Source of the DNA: Paraburkholderia sediminicola
Lineage (GTDB): Bacteria > Pseudomonadota > Gammaproteobacteria > Burkholderiales > Burkholderiaceae
Direction: 5' to 3'
DNA: 64,000 nucleotides
Assembly: GCF_902859805.1 (NCBI RefSeq)
Contig: NZ_CADIKC010000009.1
Coordinates: 310,001 to 374,000 of the forward strand
Position 1 is the first letter of the stretch; the number at the start of each line of letters is the position of its first letter. The notes under the pieces were generated by a model. It was not told the origin of the DNA, did no database searches, and was given only the letters and a program-made list of their open reading frames with translations. Positions 26,478-34,965 of the stretch are shown one piece after another. Made by a program: the position numbers and the translations under genes.

Positions 26478-27125
26478 TCATGCGCTCGAAGCCGGTCGGG
26501 ACGAGATTCTTTCGTACCACTTCTTAAACGATTGGTGCGTTTCTGAAATCGGCATTTTCAGGGCACTCGCCGCGAAATCGACGGTAACGAGGGTCGTAAT
26601 GTCTGCTGCTGAGAAATCATTGCCTGCAACGAACGGGACACTTTCGAGCCGTGCATTGAAATCCGCGAAGAAGTTCGACACGCGCTGCTTGCTACGCTCG
26701 ACCAGTGCGGGAATCTGCTCGTAATCGTGCGGGCCCGACAATGCTCGTCCTTTCAATCCGGGCAGAGCATTTCGGACCGCTTCCATGACCGAGGCGAAAC
26801 CATCCAGCTCCGCGCGTCGCTCCCACATGGTGACGAGTGCCTTGCTCTTGGCTGTCACCCCAAGAAGGGGCTCGTGTGGATAGGTTTCCTCAAGATAGCG
26901 CCAGATAGCAGGCACTTCCGTGATAACCGTTCCATCGGCGAGCTGTAGCGCAGGAACCTGCATTCGTGGATTCACGGCCTTGAAGGCGTCTGAAAATTGC
27001 TCCTTGCTACCAAGATCAATCGCTGTTCGTGCAATTTCAATACCCTTCTCGGCGACAAAGAAGCGAACACGCCGGGCGTTCGGTGAACCTTTGGATTCGT
27101 ACAGGAGAGGTGTTTCGATTGGCAT
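26478..27125 (-). CDS. Glutathione S-transferase family protein
   Basis: GST-like protein of 215 residues. The N-terminal thioredoxin fold (residues 5-80) carries SKGSPNARRVRFFVAEKGI, with the Ser/Asn region that usually contacts glutathione, the cis-Pro in QVPALQLADG and the following TEVPAIWRYLEE. The all-helical C-terminal domain has the N-capping-type FSAADITTLV. The ATG at 27125 (MPIETPLL) is preferred to the longer frame. It is the leftmost gene of the candidate island and lies downstream of NIPSNAP in the same direction, so it may help detoxify electrophiles formed or used by its neighbours. The substrate is unknown. Confidence 0.82.
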   Translation of the reverse strand: MPIETPLLYESKGSPNARRVRFFVAEKGIEIARTAIDLGSKEQFSDAFKAVNPRMQVPALQLADGTVITEVPAIWRYLEETYPHEPLLGVTAKSKALVTMWERRAELDGFASVMEAVRNALPGLKGRALSGPHDYEQIPALVERSKQRVSNFFADFNARLESVPFVAGNDFSAADITTLVTVDFAASALKMPISETHQSFKKWYERISSRPASSA

Positions 27126-27251
27126 TTTGTTAATCCATTCTGTTTGTTGGGTGACGGCCGCTGGTGGGTCAAGTCGCGCGCCACGGAGAGATCCGCTTCC
27201 GTGTACTGAAGTCATATCAGTGGAATCGACGACATGGTCCGGGAAGGTCGA

Positions 27252-27587
27252 CTATTGATTTGTGACTGAAGGCGGTTGGAAGAAGGGAACAGGCTTAAGG
27301 ATCAGATTTTCCATATCGACAAGTGTGTCTTCTTCCAGCGCGACGCGCCTATATGCTTGCCAGTCCGGATCTGCTTCCATGGCGTCGCGGCGTTGCTCGC
27401 GATCCGCCAAACTATCGTATTGCCAGAGATGAACAACCCGGCTAAGCGGCCCGATATGGGTCACAAAGAAGCCATAGGGTTCACCAAGATATTTTCGCTG
27501 AAGCGGTAACGCCAGGCGTTCGTAGGTCTCCAGAAATCGGGCGAGCCGGTTCGGCTTGATGGTGTATGTACGGTGATCGAAGATCAT
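27252..27587 (-). CDS. NIPSNAP-family small protein
   Basis: Protein of 111 residues of the NIPSNAP family, a dimeric alpha/beta-barrel fold related to antibiotic-biosynthesis monooxygenases. The conserved DHRTYTIKPNRLARFL start and VVHLWQYDSLADREQRR core are visible. The biochemical role in bacteria is not established. Its start overlaps the stop of the upstream flavin oxidoreductase by 4 nt (ATGA type), so the two are translationally coupled and probably act in one pathway. Confidence 0.8.
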   Translation of the reverse strand: MIFDHRTYTIKPNRLARFLETYERLALPLQRKYLGEPYGFFVTHIGPLSRVVHLWQYDSLADREQRRDAMEADPDWQAYRRVALEEDTLVDMENLILKPVPFFQPPSVTNQ

Positions 27588-28681
27588 TCTTCTGCCTCGT
27601 ACATCGGGTAATCGGCATAGCCATTTTTCCCACCGTAGTAAAACGTGTCGCGGTCATAGGGATTGAGCAGGAGATCGCGCTTCATGCGCTTGGGAAGATC
27701 CGGATTTGCGAGGAAGTGCCTGCCGAACGCGACAAGGTCCGCGTCGGCCGCGCGGATGATTGCTTCAGCACCGCTTGCGTCAAAGCCACCAGCGGCGATC
27801 ACCGGACCACCGAATAGCGGTCGGAGCTGCCCGGCCGCCACGGGGCTCTGCGAATCGTCTGAAACGTTTCCTGTGACCCGGGGTTCAATGACGTGAAGAT
27901 AAGCCAACCCATATGCGGATAGCGCGCGGGCAACGTAAGGGAAAGTCACGGCGGGTGAGCTGTCGCCCATGCCGCCGAACTTATTGCTTGGTCCAATGCG
28001 AACACCGACACGATCAGGACCCCAGACGCTTGCCACTGCATCGACAACTTCGAGGAGGAAGCGGGCGCGATTTTCTACCGAGCCACCGTATGCATCCGTA
28101 CGGAGATTGGAGTTGTCCTGAAGAAACTGGTCGATGAGATAGCCATTCGCGGCGTGTAGTTCCACACCGTCGAAGCCGGCCGCTTTCGCTCGCCGGGCCG
28201 CTTGACGATAGTCGTCAACAAGCCCCGGGATTTCGACGAGTTCGATTGCTCTCGGGACAGACGCGGCACTAGGGCCGCTCGCCAGAAGGGCTCGAACGTC
28301 GGCATGGGTTACGGACGGCGCTATCGGCGCCTGGCCATTTGGCTGAAGGTCGACATGCGATTGTCGCCCAACGTGCCAAAGTTGCAGGAAGATCCGTCCA
28401 CCCTTCGCATGTACTGCGTCGACAACTCTCCGCCATCCTGCCACCTGTTCGTCGGTATAGATTCCGGGTGATCCATAACCCCCATTCCCTGCTGGCGTGA
28501 TGAAAGTGGCCTCCGCTATCAGAAGCCCTCCTTGAGATGCACGCTGTTCGTAGTATGTGACCATCAGGTCGCCCGGCACATTGCCGGGCACGTCTGCCCG
28601 CATTCTCGTGAGGGGCGCAAGCACCACACGGTGCGACAGTTCGACCGCGCCGATGCGGATCGGTGAGAAAAGCTTTGACAT
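27584..28681 (-). CDS. Old yellow enzyme family NADH:flavin oxidoreductase (alkene reductase)
   Basis: FMN-dependent oxidoreductase of 365 residues of the OYE/NemA/xenobiotic reductase class, which reduces activated double bonds or nitro groups with NAD(P)H. FMN-contacting VLAPLTRMRAD, the LWHVGRQSH motif, the substrate-binding His/Asn pair and Tyr in ELHAANGYLIDQF, and the C-terminal FGRHFLANPDLPKR are all present. The length is normal. It is the first gene of the leftward set OYE-NIPSNAP-GST. The natural substrate is unknown; enones, nitrate esters and nitroaromatics are typical for the family. Confidence 0.88.
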   Translation of the reverse strand: MSKLFSPIRIGAVELSHRVVLAPLTRMRADVPGNVPGDLMVTYYEQRASQGGLLIAEATFITPAGNGGYGSPGIYTDEQVAGWRRVVDAVHAKGGRIFLQLWHVGRQSHVDLQPNGQAPIAPSVTHADVRALLASGPSAASVPRAIELVEIPGLVDDYRQAARRAKAAGFDGVELHAANGYLIDQFLQDNSNLRTDAYGGSVENRARFLLEVVDAVASVWGPDRVGVRIGPSNKFGGMGDSSPAVTFPYVARALSAYGLAYLHVIEPRVTGNVSDDSQSPVAAGQLRPLFGGPVIAAGGFDASGAEAIIRAADADLVAFGRHFLANPDLPKRMKRDLLLNPYDRDTFYYGGKNGYADYPMYEAEE

Positions 28682-28747
28682 ACGGGTTCCTGTAAATAAC
28701 GTGGAAAGCAGCGCTTTCCAGGCGCGTCAGAATCGAATCGGCGACCG

Positions 28748-29494
28748 TCAGCTCGCTGTCTTGCCGCCGTTTACTCTGATGATTTGTCCGGTGATAAAGG
28801 CGGCCTTATCTGACGCGACAAAGACAATGGCATCGGCGATTTCCTCAGGCGTTGCGCCGCGCTTGAGCGGTACGGCGGAGTAGAACGCCGCACGCTGGTC
28901 GGTTGAACCAGTGAGGCGATCCAGCATTGCTGTCTCGGTTGGTCCAGGCGCCACCGCATTTACGCGGACACCGTAAGCCGCGGCCTCGATCGCAGCGGAC
29001 TTGGTGATCCCTTCCACAGCGTGCTTACTGCCCGCGTAGAGCGAGAGGTTGGCGGCGCCGCGCTCGCCGAGCGTCGATGAGATGTTGATGACATTCCCGC
29101 TGCCCTGACGCTGCATCACGCGCAAAGCGTGCTTAAGCCCCCACAGCGTGCCCAGCACATTGGTGTCGAACAAGGCTGTGTAAGCGTCGGCAGATACATC
29201 GGTAACGGGGCCTGGCTTGCCCTCGACACCCGCATTGTTGACGACGACGTCGAGCCGGCCGAAGCGCGCCACCGCCTTGTCGACGAGGGCGTTCACTTCG
29301 TCTTCGCGACGTACGTCAGCAACGACGAACTCGGCCTCGGCACCGAGGCGGCGCAATTCCTCTTCCAGCGCTTTACCCTCGTGCTCCCTGCGACCAGAAA
29401 CCACCACTCGTGCCCCGTCCTGCGCAAAAGCGATCGCCGCGGCTCGACCAATTCCCGTCAGGGCGCCGGTAATTAAAACAACACAATTCGTCAC
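28748..29494 (-). CDS. Short-chain dehydrogenase/reductase
   Basis: Classical SDR of 248 residues using NAD(P). The cofactor loop is LITGALTGIGRAAA, followed by NNAGVEG, the catalytic Ser of NISSTLGE and Tyr/Lys in YAGSKHAV. The C-terminus ends GQIIRVNGGKTAS, the normal FabG-like ending. It lies upstream of the OYE gene by 66 nt in the same direction and divergent from the LysR gene, so it may be a LysR target. The substrate cannot be read from the sequence. Confidence 0.85.
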   Translation of the reverse strand: MTNCVVLITGALTGIGRAAAIAFAQDGARVVVSGRREHEGKALEEELRRLGAEAEFVVADVRREDEVNALVDKAVARFGRLDVVVNNAGVEGKPGPVTDVSADAYTALFDTNVLGTLWGLKHALRVMQRQGSGNVINISSTLGERGAANLSLYAGSKHAVEGITKSAAIEAAAYGVRVNAVAPGPTETAMLDRLTGSTDQRAAFYSAVPLKRGATPEEIADAIVFVASDKAAFITGQIIRVNGGKTAS

Positions 29495-29675
29495 GTTAAG
29501 TCCTCAAAGGTATGGGTTGACCGTTGTTGCTCGGGTTCGCATGGCGTCACCCTGCCAAATTCACGGTCAATTCTGGGTCGCAGCTCAAATGTGGCTTAAG
29601 CGTAGAATGTTTCAGCGGTTCGGGATAAGACTTTGTATATCTGGAGCCATATTTGGCAGGCATGGAGAGAGAGCA

Positions 29676-30599
29676 ATGGAGCTTCGACATCTTCGCTACT
29701 TTGTCGCTGTTGCGGAGACGGGTAGCTTCACGACGGCGGCCGAACAGAGGCTGCATACGGCCCAACCCTCCCTCAGCCGTCAGATCCGTGATCTTGAGGA
29801 GGAGGTGGGTGTCGATTTGCTGATACGCGGCGCCCGCGGAGTTGAATTGACAGCGGCAGGTCAGGCTTTTCTCGAGCACGCTCGCGGAACGTTAGCGCAA
29901 GCGCAATCCGCCATTGATGCGGCTCGACGGGCGGCGCGTCGTTTAAAGCCCGTATTTGCGCTTGGATTCCTTACTGGGCAGGAGATAGAGTGGTTGCCGG
30001 AGGCGATGCGGGTTCTCCGCGACGAACTCCCGAAAATTGAGGTTACGGTCTCCAGCCAATACTCACCGTCGCTTCGCGATGCCCTGGTCAAAGGCGATCT
30101 CGATCTCGCATTCATGCGGCCAGAGCCAAACGTACCGGAGCTGGAGTACCGGCTTGTTGTCAAGGAGCCGTTGGTGGTGGTTTTGCCAAGCGATCACCCT
30201 CTTGCGGCTTGCGAAAAGATCGCTCTTCAGCAGTTCATTGGCGAGACATTCATCATTGTTTCGCACACCGCTCCTACTGTCCGGACCGTCATCGACGAGT
30301 TTGTCCTGCAGTCAGGCCTCGACATACGTGCAAGCTACGAAGTGGATAATCTCGCGATGGCGGTGTCATTGGTGGCATCGACGCGCGGTCTTGCGTTGCT
30401 TCCGTGTTACGCCAGGAATTTCCTTCCCTCATCGTTGACAAGCCGTCCACTTGCTGTTGAATCGCCGACTATCGACCTGGTCATCGGCTATAGCAGGGCC
30501 AACACTTCGCCGATATTGAGTTTGTTTCTTTCCAGAATCGACCATCTACTCGCCCGCTGCAGATCCATAGCGGCAGAAAATCAGGCATCCATAGCATAG
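29676..30599 (+). CDS. LysR-family transcriptional regulator
   Basis: LysR regulator of 307 residues. The winged helix-turn-helix occupies residues 1-60 (MELRHLRYFVAVAETGSFTTAA, QPSLSRQIRDLEEEVG) and the effector domain about 90-290. It resembles HcaR/BenM-type activators of aromatic or organic acid metabolism, but the ligand is not evident. The ATG at 29676 has GGAGAGAG upstream. It is divergent from the SDR-OYE-NIPSNAP-GST set, the usual layout for a LysR activator and its target operon. A 10-bp inverted repeat (29551-29560 and 29651-29660) lies in the shared promoter region. Confidence 0.87.
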   Translation: MELRHLRYFVAVAETGSFTTAAEQRLHTAQPSLSRQIRDLEEEVGVDLLIRGARGVELTAAGQAFLEHARGTLAQAQSAIDAARRAARRLKPVFALGFLTGQEIEWLPEAMRVLRDELPKIEVTVSSQYSPSLRDALVKGDLDLAFMRPEPNVPELEYRLVVKEPLVVVLPSDHPLAACEKIALQQFIGETFIIVSHTAPTVRTVIDEFVLQSGLDIRASYEVDNLAMAVSLVASTRGLALLPCYARNFLPSSLTSRPLAVESPTIDLVIGYSRANTSPILSLFLSRIDHLLARCRSIAAENQASIA

Positions 30600-30725
30600 T
30601 TGCTACGACACAGCGACGCCCGCTCATACGCATTTTCATTTGCCCTTGTATTGGGAGCGATGACGGCTTCACTTCCTCCATTCCCAGAAAAAAGGATTTC
30701 GAGTCTTTCCATTTGCGGGATCTTT

Positions 30726-30764
30726 AACGGAGAGCCAACTGCGTTAGCTCATCAACTCTCCGTT
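30726..30764. terminator. Hairpin between convergent LysR and SDR genes
   Basis: A 9-bp perfect inverted repeat AACGGAGAG/CTCTCCGTT with a 21-nt loop, between the stops of two converging genes. The position suits a shared terminator, but no T tract follows on either strand, so the call is weak. Confidence 0.3.
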
Positions 30765-30820
30765 GTGTCCGCAGGAACCTTGACCTTCTTCAAATCCACA
30801 CGCCGAACATATCCCCGGGC

Positions 30821-31561
30821 TCAGGCATTCATCCCACCATCAACAGTAAGATTCGTCCCGGTAACGTACGAGGCCTCAGGCCCGGCAACGAACGCTACCA
30901 TCGCAGCAATCTCCTCAGCGCGCCCGTAGCGGTCGAGCGCCGTGGCGGCCTTCTGCGGCATCGCCCAATCGCCGGAGGCGGGATTCAAGTCGGTATCGAT
31001 CGGTCCCGGCTGGACATTGTTGACCGTGATGCCCCGGCCGCCCAACTCTCTGGAAAGCGCCTGGGTGAACATCCTGACGGCCGCTTTCGTGGCTGCGTAG
31101 GGCACCAACCCGGGCGCGATAGCACGCTCGCCCACCGCCGAGCCGATCATGATGATGCGGCCACCATCGCTAAGGTGCCTCAGCGCCGCCTTGGTCGTAG
31201 CGAAAACGCCGCGGATATTGATGTTGATCACTCGATCCATCTCTTCCAGCGTCGTGTCTTCGAACGGTTTCGGAATGGCCGTGCCGGCGTTGTTCACCAG
31301 CACATCAAGCCGACCGAAGGTTGCAAAAGTTTTTTCGACCGCGGCTTCGACAGCTTTGACGTCAGCAGCGTCCGCCTGGATTGCAATAGCCTTTCCGCCA
31401 TTGAGTTCGATCTCTTTGACCACTGCCGATGCCGCGCTTGCGTTCTTCGAGTAGGTAAAGGCCACACTCGCTCCATCCGCGGCCAGACGTTTCGCGATTG
31501 CCGCACCGATACCGCGTGAGCCACCGGTAACGAGTGCCACTTTTTTGGCTAATGCAGACAT
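30821..31561 (-). CDS. Short-chain dehydrogenase/reductase
   Basis: SDR of 246 residues. The cofactor motif is VTGGSRGIGAAIAK, then NNAGTAIPK, Ser in IMIGSAVGE and catalytic Tyr/Lys in PYAATKAAV; the end is GTNLTVDGGMNA. It is close to FabG-like reductases of unknown substrate common in regulator-controlled accessory operons. It is transcribed divergently from the MaoC gene at 31838, whose promoter carries the TetR-type operator, so it may belong to the same regulon. It differs clearly from the other two SDRs in this block. Confidence 0.85.
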   Translation of the reverse strand: MSALAKKVALVTGGSRGIGAAIAKRLAADGASVAFTYSKNASAASAVVKEIELNGGKAIAIQADAADVKAVEAAVEKTFATFGRLDVLVNNAGTAIPKPFEDTTLEEMDRVININIRGVFATTKAALRHLSDGGRIIMIGSAVGERAIAPGLVPYAATKAAVRMFTQALSRELGGRGITVNNVQPGPIDTDLNPASGDWAMPQKAATALDRYGRAEEIAAMVAFVAGPEASYVTGTNLTVDGGMNA

Positions 31562-31766
31562 TTGATTTCCTTGAGTATGCGTGAGCGATTCACCGCGTCA
31601 CTGAATCAGAAAATAGATTTGCAGTACAAACGTTCGATGTATGGTGCTGCAACGATTGTAGGTTTCCGTGACGGGCGCGACAAAGACCTTGTAAGCAGGG
31701 CGCCATGCGTTTTGAGCATGGCAGAAGAGGGCAAGTCTGCATGCTCTCCTCGTTCCGATTTCTCGC

Positions 31767-31823
31767 TTGACAAAGTAACAGACCTGTCCGTAATATAAAA
31801 ATTAGTTACAGGTTAGTCACTTT
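31767..31823 (+). promoter_or_regulatory. Promoter with paired TetR-type operators, upstream of MaoC gene
   Basis: TTGACA (31767-31772), an 18-nt spacer and TAATAT (31791-31796) form a near-consensus promoter. AAAGTAACAGACCTGT (31772-31787) overlaps the spacer, and AGTTACAGGTTAGTCACTTT (31804-31823) follows the -10 box as a partial palindrome. The same arrangement occurs at 33847-33899, so one regulator probably binds both. Confidence 0.7.
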
Positions 31824-31837
31824 ATTGTGAGCAGGTC

Positions 31838-32308
31838 ATGGATCAGTTGAACAGGCAGCGCTATCTGGAAGATTTTGCAGTGGGGCAGACGTTCGGCTCA
31901 GGGCGGCTGCGCATCGACAAGGAGCGGGTCCTCGCGTTCGCTGCCGAGTTCGATCCGCAGCCCTTCCATCTCGATGAGACTGCGGCGCGCCACTCGATTT
32001 TCGGTGGTCTGGCCGCCAGCGGCTGGCATACCGCGGCTGTGACAATGCGGTTGATGATCGAGACCGAACTCAGGCCGGCTGGCGGCTTCATTGGCGCCGG
32101 CCTCGACGAGTGCCGCTGGCCCCGGCCCGTGCGCCCCGGTGACGAGTTGCGGGTCGAGTGCGAGGTGATCGACGTGCGACCGTCAAAGTCTCGCCCGGAG
32201 CAGGGCCTGATCAAGCTCCGAACGACCACGCTGAACCAGGACGACGAGGCAGTGCTCGTGCATGTTGTGAACATGGTTGTGCCGCGCCGGCAACACCATT
32301 CGTCTTGA
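31838..32308 (+). CDS. MaoC-like hot-dog fold dehydratase
   Basis: Single hot-dog domain protein of 156 residues of the MaoC/acyl dehydratase class. EDFAVGQTF at the start, [14 protein letters not shown] (the Asp/His hydratase site) and [12 protein letters not shown] match the family. These enzymes usually hydrate or dehydrate acyl-CoA or act on modified acyl groups; the substrate is unknown here. It is first in a two-gene unit with the beta-hydroxyacid dehydrogenase 20 nt downstream and is preceded by a TetR-type promoter-operator. Confidence 0.83.
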   Translation: MDQLNRQRYLEDFAVGQTFGSGRLRIDKERVLAFAAEFDPQPFHLDETAARHSIFGGLAASGWHTAAVTMRLMIETELRPAGGFIGAGLDECRWPRPVRPGDELRVECEVIDVRPSKSRPEQGLIKLRTTTLNQDDEAVLVHVVNMVVPRRQHHSS

Positions 32309-32328
32309 TACCGGAAGGCGGGATATTC

Positions 32329-33210
32329 ATGGACATCGGTTTCATCGGCTTAGGTACCATGGGACAGCCCATGGCGCTCAATCTGGCCCGCGCAGGCACA
32401 CAACTCATTGTCTGGAATCGCTCGGCTGACAGATGCGAGTCTTTGCGAGTCACGGGCGCAACCGTCGCGACGAATCCTGCCGAGATATTTGAACGGACCC
32501 GCGTGGCATTCCTGATGCTGGTCGATGGCGACGCGGTCGATGCCGTCCTCGGCCGCGGCACATCGCAGTTCGGCGCGAACGCTGCGCACCACACGATCGT
32601 CCACATGGGGACGACTTCGCCTGACTACTCGCGCGGACTCGACTCCGACATTCGCAAAGCCGGCGGCAGGTACGTGGAAGCGCCCGTCTCGGGCTCGCGC
32701 AAACCCGCCGAAGCGGGGCAGCTCCTGGCGATGCTGGCAGGCGAAGACGCGGCCATCGAAAGCGTCCGCCCTCTGCTCGAGCCAATGTGCCAGCAGACAA
32801 TGGTGTGCGGCCCGGTTCCGAACGGGCTTCTCATGAAGCTCGCGGTGAACCTGTTTCTAATGACCACAGTCACCGGCCTTGCGGAAGCGGCTCATTTTGC
32901 CGAACGGTATGGTCTCGACATGCAGCAGTTCCGCACCATCGTCGACGCCGGTCAGATGGCGAGCGGCATCTCGCGCGTAAAAATACACAAGCTGGTGACA
33001 CGCGATTTCGAAGAAGTGCAGGCGTCGATCGTCAATGTGCTGGAGAACAATCGCTTGATTGCGGATGCGGCCAGAGCAGGTGGAGTCGCATCACCGCTAT
33101 TGGACGTTTGCTACGCGCTATTCGGCGAGACCCGGGCGTTGGGGCACGGGCAATCCGACATGGCGGCCGTCGTCCACGCATTCGAGGCAAGAACCGATTC
33201 CAGCAAGTGA
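32329..33210 (+). CDS. Beta-hydroxyacid dehydrogenase (3-hydroxyisobutyrate/glyoxylate reductase type)
   Basis: NAD(P)-dependent dehydrogenase of 293 residues of the 6-phosphogluconate/3-hydroxyisobutyrate dehydrogenase superfamily. It has the Rossmann motif [14 protein letters not shown], the substrate loop [16 protein letters not shown] and the catalytic Lys in [10 protein letters not shown]. The loop type is closer to GLYR1-like glyoxylate/succinic semialdehyde reductases than to true HIBDH. The ATG at 32329 follows a GGAAGGCGGG site. It is 20 nt after the MaoC gene, and its stop is 10 nt before the stop of the convergent TetR gene. Confidence 0.85.
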   Translation: MDIGFIGLGTMGQPMALNLARAGTQLIVWNRSADRCESLRVTGATVATNPAEIFERTRVAFLMLVDGDAVDAVLGRGTSQFGANAAHHTIVHMGTTSPDYSRGLDSDIRKAGGRYVEAPVSGSRKPAEAGQLLAMLAGEDAAIESVRPLLEPMCQQTMVCGPVPNGLLMKLAVNLFLMTTVTGLAEAAHFAERYGLDMQQFRTIVDAGQMASGISRVKIHKLVTRDFEEVQASIVNVLENNRLIADAARAGGVASPLLDVCYALFGETRALGHGQSDMAAVVHAFEARTDSSK

Positions 33211-33220
33211 TCGCGTTCGA

Positions 33221-33814
33221 TCAGGCCAACAACTTAGTGGCGGCATCAATGAGGTCGCCCTTCACATTGCCCGACTCCGCTATCGGACCAGTGACATATG
33301 CGCCGTTGATGATCAGCGCTATCTGAGACGCGGTGCGGTTGGGATTGCTGACACCCAGCCTGGCGACGATTGCTGCCAGCCTCGCCTGCATTTCCTCTTT
33401 GTTGTCTCGGGCGATAACCCGGCCAGGATGGTTGTCGTCGGGAAACTCCGCCATCAGATTAAGGAAGGGGCAGCCACGAAAGGCCGGGTGCGCAATCCGT
33501 TTCGCGATTCCAGATAGCAGCGCCTCCAACAAGGCACGCGGGTCATCGGCGTGCTTCTTTTCGACGTCATCCCACCACGCCCAGAACAACCGATCTTTCT
33601 CAGCGGCGAAAGCGCAGATCAAAGCGTCCTTGGAGTCGAATACGCGATAGAGGCTCGTCTTCGATACCCCGGATTGTTCGACGACCGTGTCGACGCCGAT
33701 GGCACGTATGCCCTCACGGTAGAACAGATCGCTTGCCGTCGCGAGGATCCTGTCGCGCGCGCTCACTTCGCCCTTGGGCGGGGCTCCCCGCCGGGGTCGG
33801 GCTCCTGCCTTCAT
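33221..33814 (-). CDS. TetR-family repressor of the island oxidoreductase genes
   Basis: TetR regulator of 197 residues from the ATG at 33814, chosen for its AAGGAG site; an upstream TTG at 33853 overlaps the operator region and is unlikely. The helix-turn-helix spans about residues 20-65 (DRILATASDLFYREGIRAIGVDTVV, GVSKTSLYRVFDSKD). The C-terminal domain contains FRGCPFLNLMAEFPD, typical of TetR proteins with a conserved Cys that sense electrophiles or thiol-reactive compounds. It is divergent from the quinone oxidoreductase gene, and the intergenic region carries its likely operators, shared with the promoter at 31767. Confidence 0.85.
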   Translation of the reverse strand: MKAGARPRRGAPPKGEVSARDRILATASDLFYREGIRAIGVDTVVEQSGVSKTSLYRVFDSKDALICAFAAEKDRLFWAWWDDVEKKHADDPRALLEALLSGIAKRIAHPAFRGCPFLNLMAEFPDDNHPGRVIARDNKEEMQARLAAIVARLGVSNPNRTASQIALIINGAYVTGPIAESGNVKGDLIDAATKLLA

Positions 33815-33846
33815 ATCCGCAAACTCCTTCGATTCAGATTTTCTGA

Positions 33847-33899
33847 TTGACAAAGTAACAGATCGGTACCTAGTATGAAAGTTACAGGTCTGTTACTTT
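33847..33899 (+). promoter_or_regulatory. Promoter with paired TetR operators, upstream of quinone oxidoreductase
   Basis: TTGACA (33847-33852), an 18-nt spacer and TAGTAT (33871-33876) make the promoter. AAAGTAACAGATCGGT (33852-33867) lies in the spacer. The 22-bp near-palindrome at 33878-33899, AAAGTTACAG-GT-CTGTTACTTT, has one mismatch between arms. Both elements match those at 31772-31823 in sequence and in spacing. Confidence 0.75.
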
Positions 33900-33912
33900 A
33901 AAGGATATACCA

Positions 33913-34881
33913 ATGCGTGTGATCGAAGCGGAAACCTTTTCGGGTTATGACGGGTTGCGGCAGATTGAATTACCCAGGCCGCAACCGGCGAAGGGCAGGG
34001 TGTTGGTTCGTGTGACGGCTGCTGGTGTCACGCCCCTCGAACACACGCTCCTGTCTGGTGGACACCCTCGAGCCAAGGCGCCGCTGGTGCTGGGCAATGA
34101 GGGCGTCGGTGTCATCGAGGACGCAGGCGATTCCGGGCTCGCGGTGGGAAGCCGCGTGATGTTCACCGGGCCCTACGGCGTTGGCGAGAATGGCACGTGG
34201 CAGGAATGGCTGCTGGTGAGACCGGAACATCTGGCGTTGTCTGACTCGATCGGTGACATCGTCGCGGCCAGCATTCCGGTGGCTTATCTGACCGCGCAGA
34301 TCAGTCTCGCCGACGCCTGCTTCAAGCCAGGTATGACGGTGCTGGCTCCGGGAATCGGCGGGTCGGTCGGCAACGCGACCTATCAGCTCGCACGGGCGCA
34401 GGGCGCCAGCAAGGTGATCTCCACGGCCGGCAGCGCGGCGAAGGCTGCGAGAGCGCGTGAACTTGGCTTCGAGGACGTGATTGACCTTACCGAGGAGGGT
34501 CTCGCTGACGGCGTTCGTCGAATAACGGCCGGCAAGGGCGTCGATATCGTCATCGATAGCATTGGCGGTGCTGTAACGAGTGAGGCGTTGGGCAGCCTGG
34601 GGCACGGCGGTGTCCTGATCACGTTGGGCTATTCCGCCGGCCGAAAAACCACGATCGATGTCACGAACCTGATCTGGAAGCGCGCGCGGATGGCGGGCTT
34701 CTCCCTGTTCGCCCAGTCACCGGCCGCGATTGCCACTGCGTGGCAGCACATCATTCCGTTAGTCGTAAGCGGATCAGTCAAGCCGATCGTCGAGCGGATC
34801 TACCCCCTCGCTGAAGCACGCGAAGCCTTGCGTCATCTGATAGAGGATCGGCCGTTTGGCAAAGTCGTTTTGACGATGTGA
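33913..34881 (+). CDS. Quinone oxidoreductase-like medium-chain dehydrogenase
   Basis: Zinc-independent medium-chain dehydrogenase of 322 residues, QOR type, which reduces quinones or enones with NADPH. The N-terminal GroES-like domain includes GVTPLEHTLLSGGHPRAK and LVLGNEGVGVIED without the cysteine zinc ligands. The nucleotide-binding region carries PGIGGSVGNATYQLAR. The length is normal for the family. The start has an AAAGGATATACC ribosome region and lies 14 nt after the TetR operator, so it is the likely first target of that repressor. Sensing of and protection against reactive quinones would fit the pair but is inferred. Confidence 0.85.
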   Translation: MRVIEAETFSGYDGLRQIELPRPQPAKGRVLVRVTAAGVTPLEHTLLSGGHPRAKAPLVLGNEGVGVIEDAGDSGLAVGSRVMFTGPYGVGENGTWQEWLLVRPEHLALSDSIGDIVAASIPVAYLTAQISLADACFKPGMTVLAPGIGGSVGNATYQLARAQGASKVISTAGSAAKAARARELGFEDVIDLTEEGLADGVRRITAGKGVDIVIDSIGGAVTSEALGSLGHGGVLITLGYSAGRKTTIDVTNLIWKRARMAGFSLFAQSPAAIATAWQHIIPLVVSGSVKPIVERIYPLAEAREALRHLIEDRPFGKVVLTM

Positions 34882-34965
34882 CCGACATGACTTCCGGCTA
34901 TTTTTTGGCAACCGCCCGCCCGGAGGCGCTGCCAGCCGGTATTGGCAATCAACGGAGTAGTTGCT

